Assembly (NCBI GenBank): GCA_964556005.1
Contig: CAZKUR010000016.1
Location: 1 to 64,000 of the forward strand
From: CAZKUR01 sp964556005
GTDB taxonomy: Bacteria; Bacteroidota; Ignavibacteria; Ignavibacteriales; Ignavibacteriaceae
Direction of reading: 5' to 3'
DNA length: 64,000 nucleotides
The translations under genes and the position numbers were made by a program. Below are positions 62,323-64,000 of this stretch, one piece after another. The notes beneath the pieces are model-generated. The model saw nothing but the letters and a program-made list of their open reading frames with translations, was not told where the DNA came from and did not search any database. How positions within the stretch are numbered: position 1 is the stretch's first letter; every line of letters starts with the position of its first letter.

Positions 62323-62417
62323 ATAATTATAAAAGAAAAAATAAATGAACAGTTAATTTTGAAAGAAATATCATTTACGAAAAGAAATAAATTGATGAAA
62401 AGAAAGGAACATTAAAT

Positions 62418-64000
62418 ATGAGCAGACTTTTACCGGGTAAGATTTCTATTTGTCTTCTAGGGATTTTCATGGTTTGTGGATTGAATACCTTTGCTCAAAT
62501 AAATGTAGATAAGCCTATAGATATACTTGCTGCATTAAATGATTCAACTGCTTTTGCTGTAACTGATCCGCAGTTAAGCTTTGGAACCATTGAAAAATTT
62601 TTTGACAGAAATCCTTATACCGATGCAGGTGTTAACCAGGAGAGTTCGCTTACTGTTACTCTTGAGTTTGATTCTCTTGTTGAAGTTTCAAAGAGTAAGG
62701 TCTTTTTTTGGACCAGTGGTCAATGGACACTTGAATCAGCAGATAATCTTTCAGATTTAAATAACCATACAGGTTCGTACAGGCTTCTTGCCGATTCTCG
62801 TTCCTATTCTCCTTTTCAGTGGGATTCGGTAACAACTGATCAATACACTGCCGCAGTATTCAGATTGACTGCGACTGACACCCAGAACAGTACGGTATAT
62901 TTGGGTGAATGGACTTTATCCAGAGATATTACCATTACATCGTTTTATCTTACTCCATATCCGGCGAAAGTTTTGCCCGGCACTACTTTAAAATTAAAGG
63001 CGAATCTTATTGATGAAAATAATAATATTGTTGATTATAATTTAAACGAACCGCTTGTATGGTCGTCCAGCAATACTTCAGTGGCTAATATTGACGGCAA
63101 CGGATATTTAACAGGTGTAAGTCTTGGAAATGCTACAGTAACAGTTTCAACGGAAAGCCATTCTTTATCGGGAACTGAACCGGTGCATGTTCTGAATGAT
63201 TTTCAGTCTCCCAAAGCACCGACTAAAATCGTTAAGGTAGCTTTAATAATTCAGGACCCTATTATTCCCCAATTCGGTAATAAAAGAATCCATGAAAAAT
63301 GGGGTTGGACAGATCCTAATCTTATGGTTGCACAGCTTCAGCAGGAATTTAAGAATGCAAGCGACAGCACCGTGATTTTTCAGATTGCCGAATTTTATGA
63401 AGATCAAAATATATTTACGATGATTGATAGTACATACATGACTATTGATACGATAGCCTATTATTTTCAGAATTCTTACACGCTTTATACCGAATTAAAA
63501 TATCTCGCCGAAACTCAAGGCAGAGTACATTACGATTACAACGGGATGATAGATTTTTACGATCTAGATACTAAAAGAAACAACGGCGACATCGATGAGG
63601 TATGGGTTTATGCATTTCCGTTCGGGGGGATGTATGAATCGATACTTGCCGGGCCGGGTGCAATCTGGTGGAATGCTCCTCCGCTTCCGCATCCGGGACT
63701 GGAAAAAACTTTATCGATCATGGGATGGAACTACGAACGCGGCGTAGCCGAAGCAATGCACAGTATGGGTCATAGATTTGAAAGCGCTATCTCACATGCT
63801 TACGGTAGATGGAACAACCAGTCAAGCGATCCGAATAACTGGGAAATTTTTACAAGAATTAATAAGGATAATCCGGGTAAAGCGAATATAGGCAATATTC
63901 ATTATCCGCCAAACGGTATATCCGATTACGATTATACTAATACAAGTTATGTAATTACATACGCAGATAATTGGAAACGTTATCCGTATTTGTTGAATCA
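62418..64000 (+). CDS. Secreted protein with Ig-like (BIG2) domain, truncated by the window end
   Basis: The frame opens with ATG at 62418 after an AAGGAAC ribosome site and stays open to the last base (about 527 codons). A signal peptide ends near FAQ (residue ~30). A discoidin-like beta domain may fill ~35-170. A BIG2 Ig-like domain spans about 175-262 (WSSSNTSVANIDGNGYLTGV). A large domain follows with YAFPFGGMYESILAGPGAIWW and a HSMGH motif (His 448, His 452) in EAMHSMGHRFES; this looks like a zinc site that lacks the Glu of HExxH. The family is known to me only from hypothetical secreted proteins. The C-terminus and any sorting signal are outside the window. Confidence 0.8.
   Translation, partial: MSRLLPGKISICLLGIFMVCGLNTFAQINVDKPIDILAALNDSTAFAVTDPQLSFGTIEKFFDRNPYTDAGVNQESSLTVTLEFDSLVEVSKSKVFFWTSGQWTLESADNLSDLNNHTGSYRLLADSRSYSPFQWDSVTTDQYTAAVFRLTATDTQNSTVYLGEWTLSRDITITSFYLTPYPAKVLPGTTLKLKANLIDENNNIVDYNLNEPLVWSSSNTSVANIDGNGYLTGVSLGNATVTVSTESHSLSGTEPVHVLNDFQSPKAPTKIVKVALIIQDPIIPQFGNKRIHEKWGWTDPNLMVAQLQQEFKNASDSTVIFQIAEFYEDQNIFTMIDSTYMTIDTIAYYFQNSYTLYTELKYLAETQGRVHYDYNGMIDFYDLDTKRNNGDIDEVWVYAFPFGGMYESILAGPGAIWWNAPPLPHPGLEKTLSIMGWNYERGVAEAMHSMGHRFESAISHAYGRWNNQSSDPNNWEIFTRINKDNPGKANIGNIHYPPNGISDYDYTNTSYVITYADNWKRYPYLLN

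Overview
The window looks like a scaffold piece from a member of the Bacteroidota-Ignavibacteriota group, most like Ignavibacteria. The support is AT-rich DNA, type IX secretion C-terminal domains with the NYPNPFNP motif, TonB receptors with a CarboxypepD_reg-like N-terminus, a PorV-like barrel, and long runs of duplicated FtsX/MacB-type permeases. A run of exactly 100 N (11000-11099) marks an assembly join. No tRNA, rRNA or CRISPR array was recognised.

Region 1 (1-23346, minus strand) reads as one very long transport operon. It starts with a membrane-fusion adaptor (22096-23346), followed by two LolD/MacB-type ATPases (21220-21909, 20077-20745) and then at least nine paralogous ~800-residue permeases running off the left edge. 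A 91-residue unknown gene lies inside the array. Between the ATPases sits a 445-bp cassette with 22-bp imperfect inverted ends that carries a broken four-helix-bundle (23S rRNA intervening-sequence type) gene. Three copies of a palindromic GAACGCGGATT repeat lie in gaps of this operon, and a leftover permease C-terminus marks a recombination scar at 15178-15215.

Region 2 (23601-28705) is mainly regulatory: a small zinc-ribbon-like protein, an NtrC-type sigma-54 activator divergent from the transport operon, then a SpoIIE phosphatase and an NtrY-like histidine kinase that share the same N-terminal sensor half. A sigma-54-like promoter lies just ahead of the adaptor gene, so this set probably controls the transport operon.

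Region 3 (28978-39759) is redox metabolism: a secreted Memo-like protein, NfnAB (ferredoxin:NAD(P) transhydrogenase), and a hydCBA [FeFe]-hydrogenase operon flanked by a receiver-only response regulator and a RegB-like membrane histidine kinase. The hydrogenase has Ser in place of the second Cys of its first H-cluster motif, and HydB is a short form.

Region 4 (40069-44650) holds a TonB receptor, an EamA transporter, a small membrane protein and a cupin, with two MITE-like repeats between them.

Region 5 (44790-64000) is a secreted/outer-membrane locus behind a clear sigma-70-like promoter and a perfect 22-bp LacI-family-type palindrome. It contains a LamG protein with a type IX signal, a small exported protein, a lipoprotein, a TonB receptor, two tandem ~600-residue secreted paralogs, a PorV-like barrel, a secreted HExxH protein, a GH172 (DUF2961) glycoside hydrolase, galT, and a truncated Ig-like secreted protein. 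It looks like a sugar- or glycan-linked locus without SusD.
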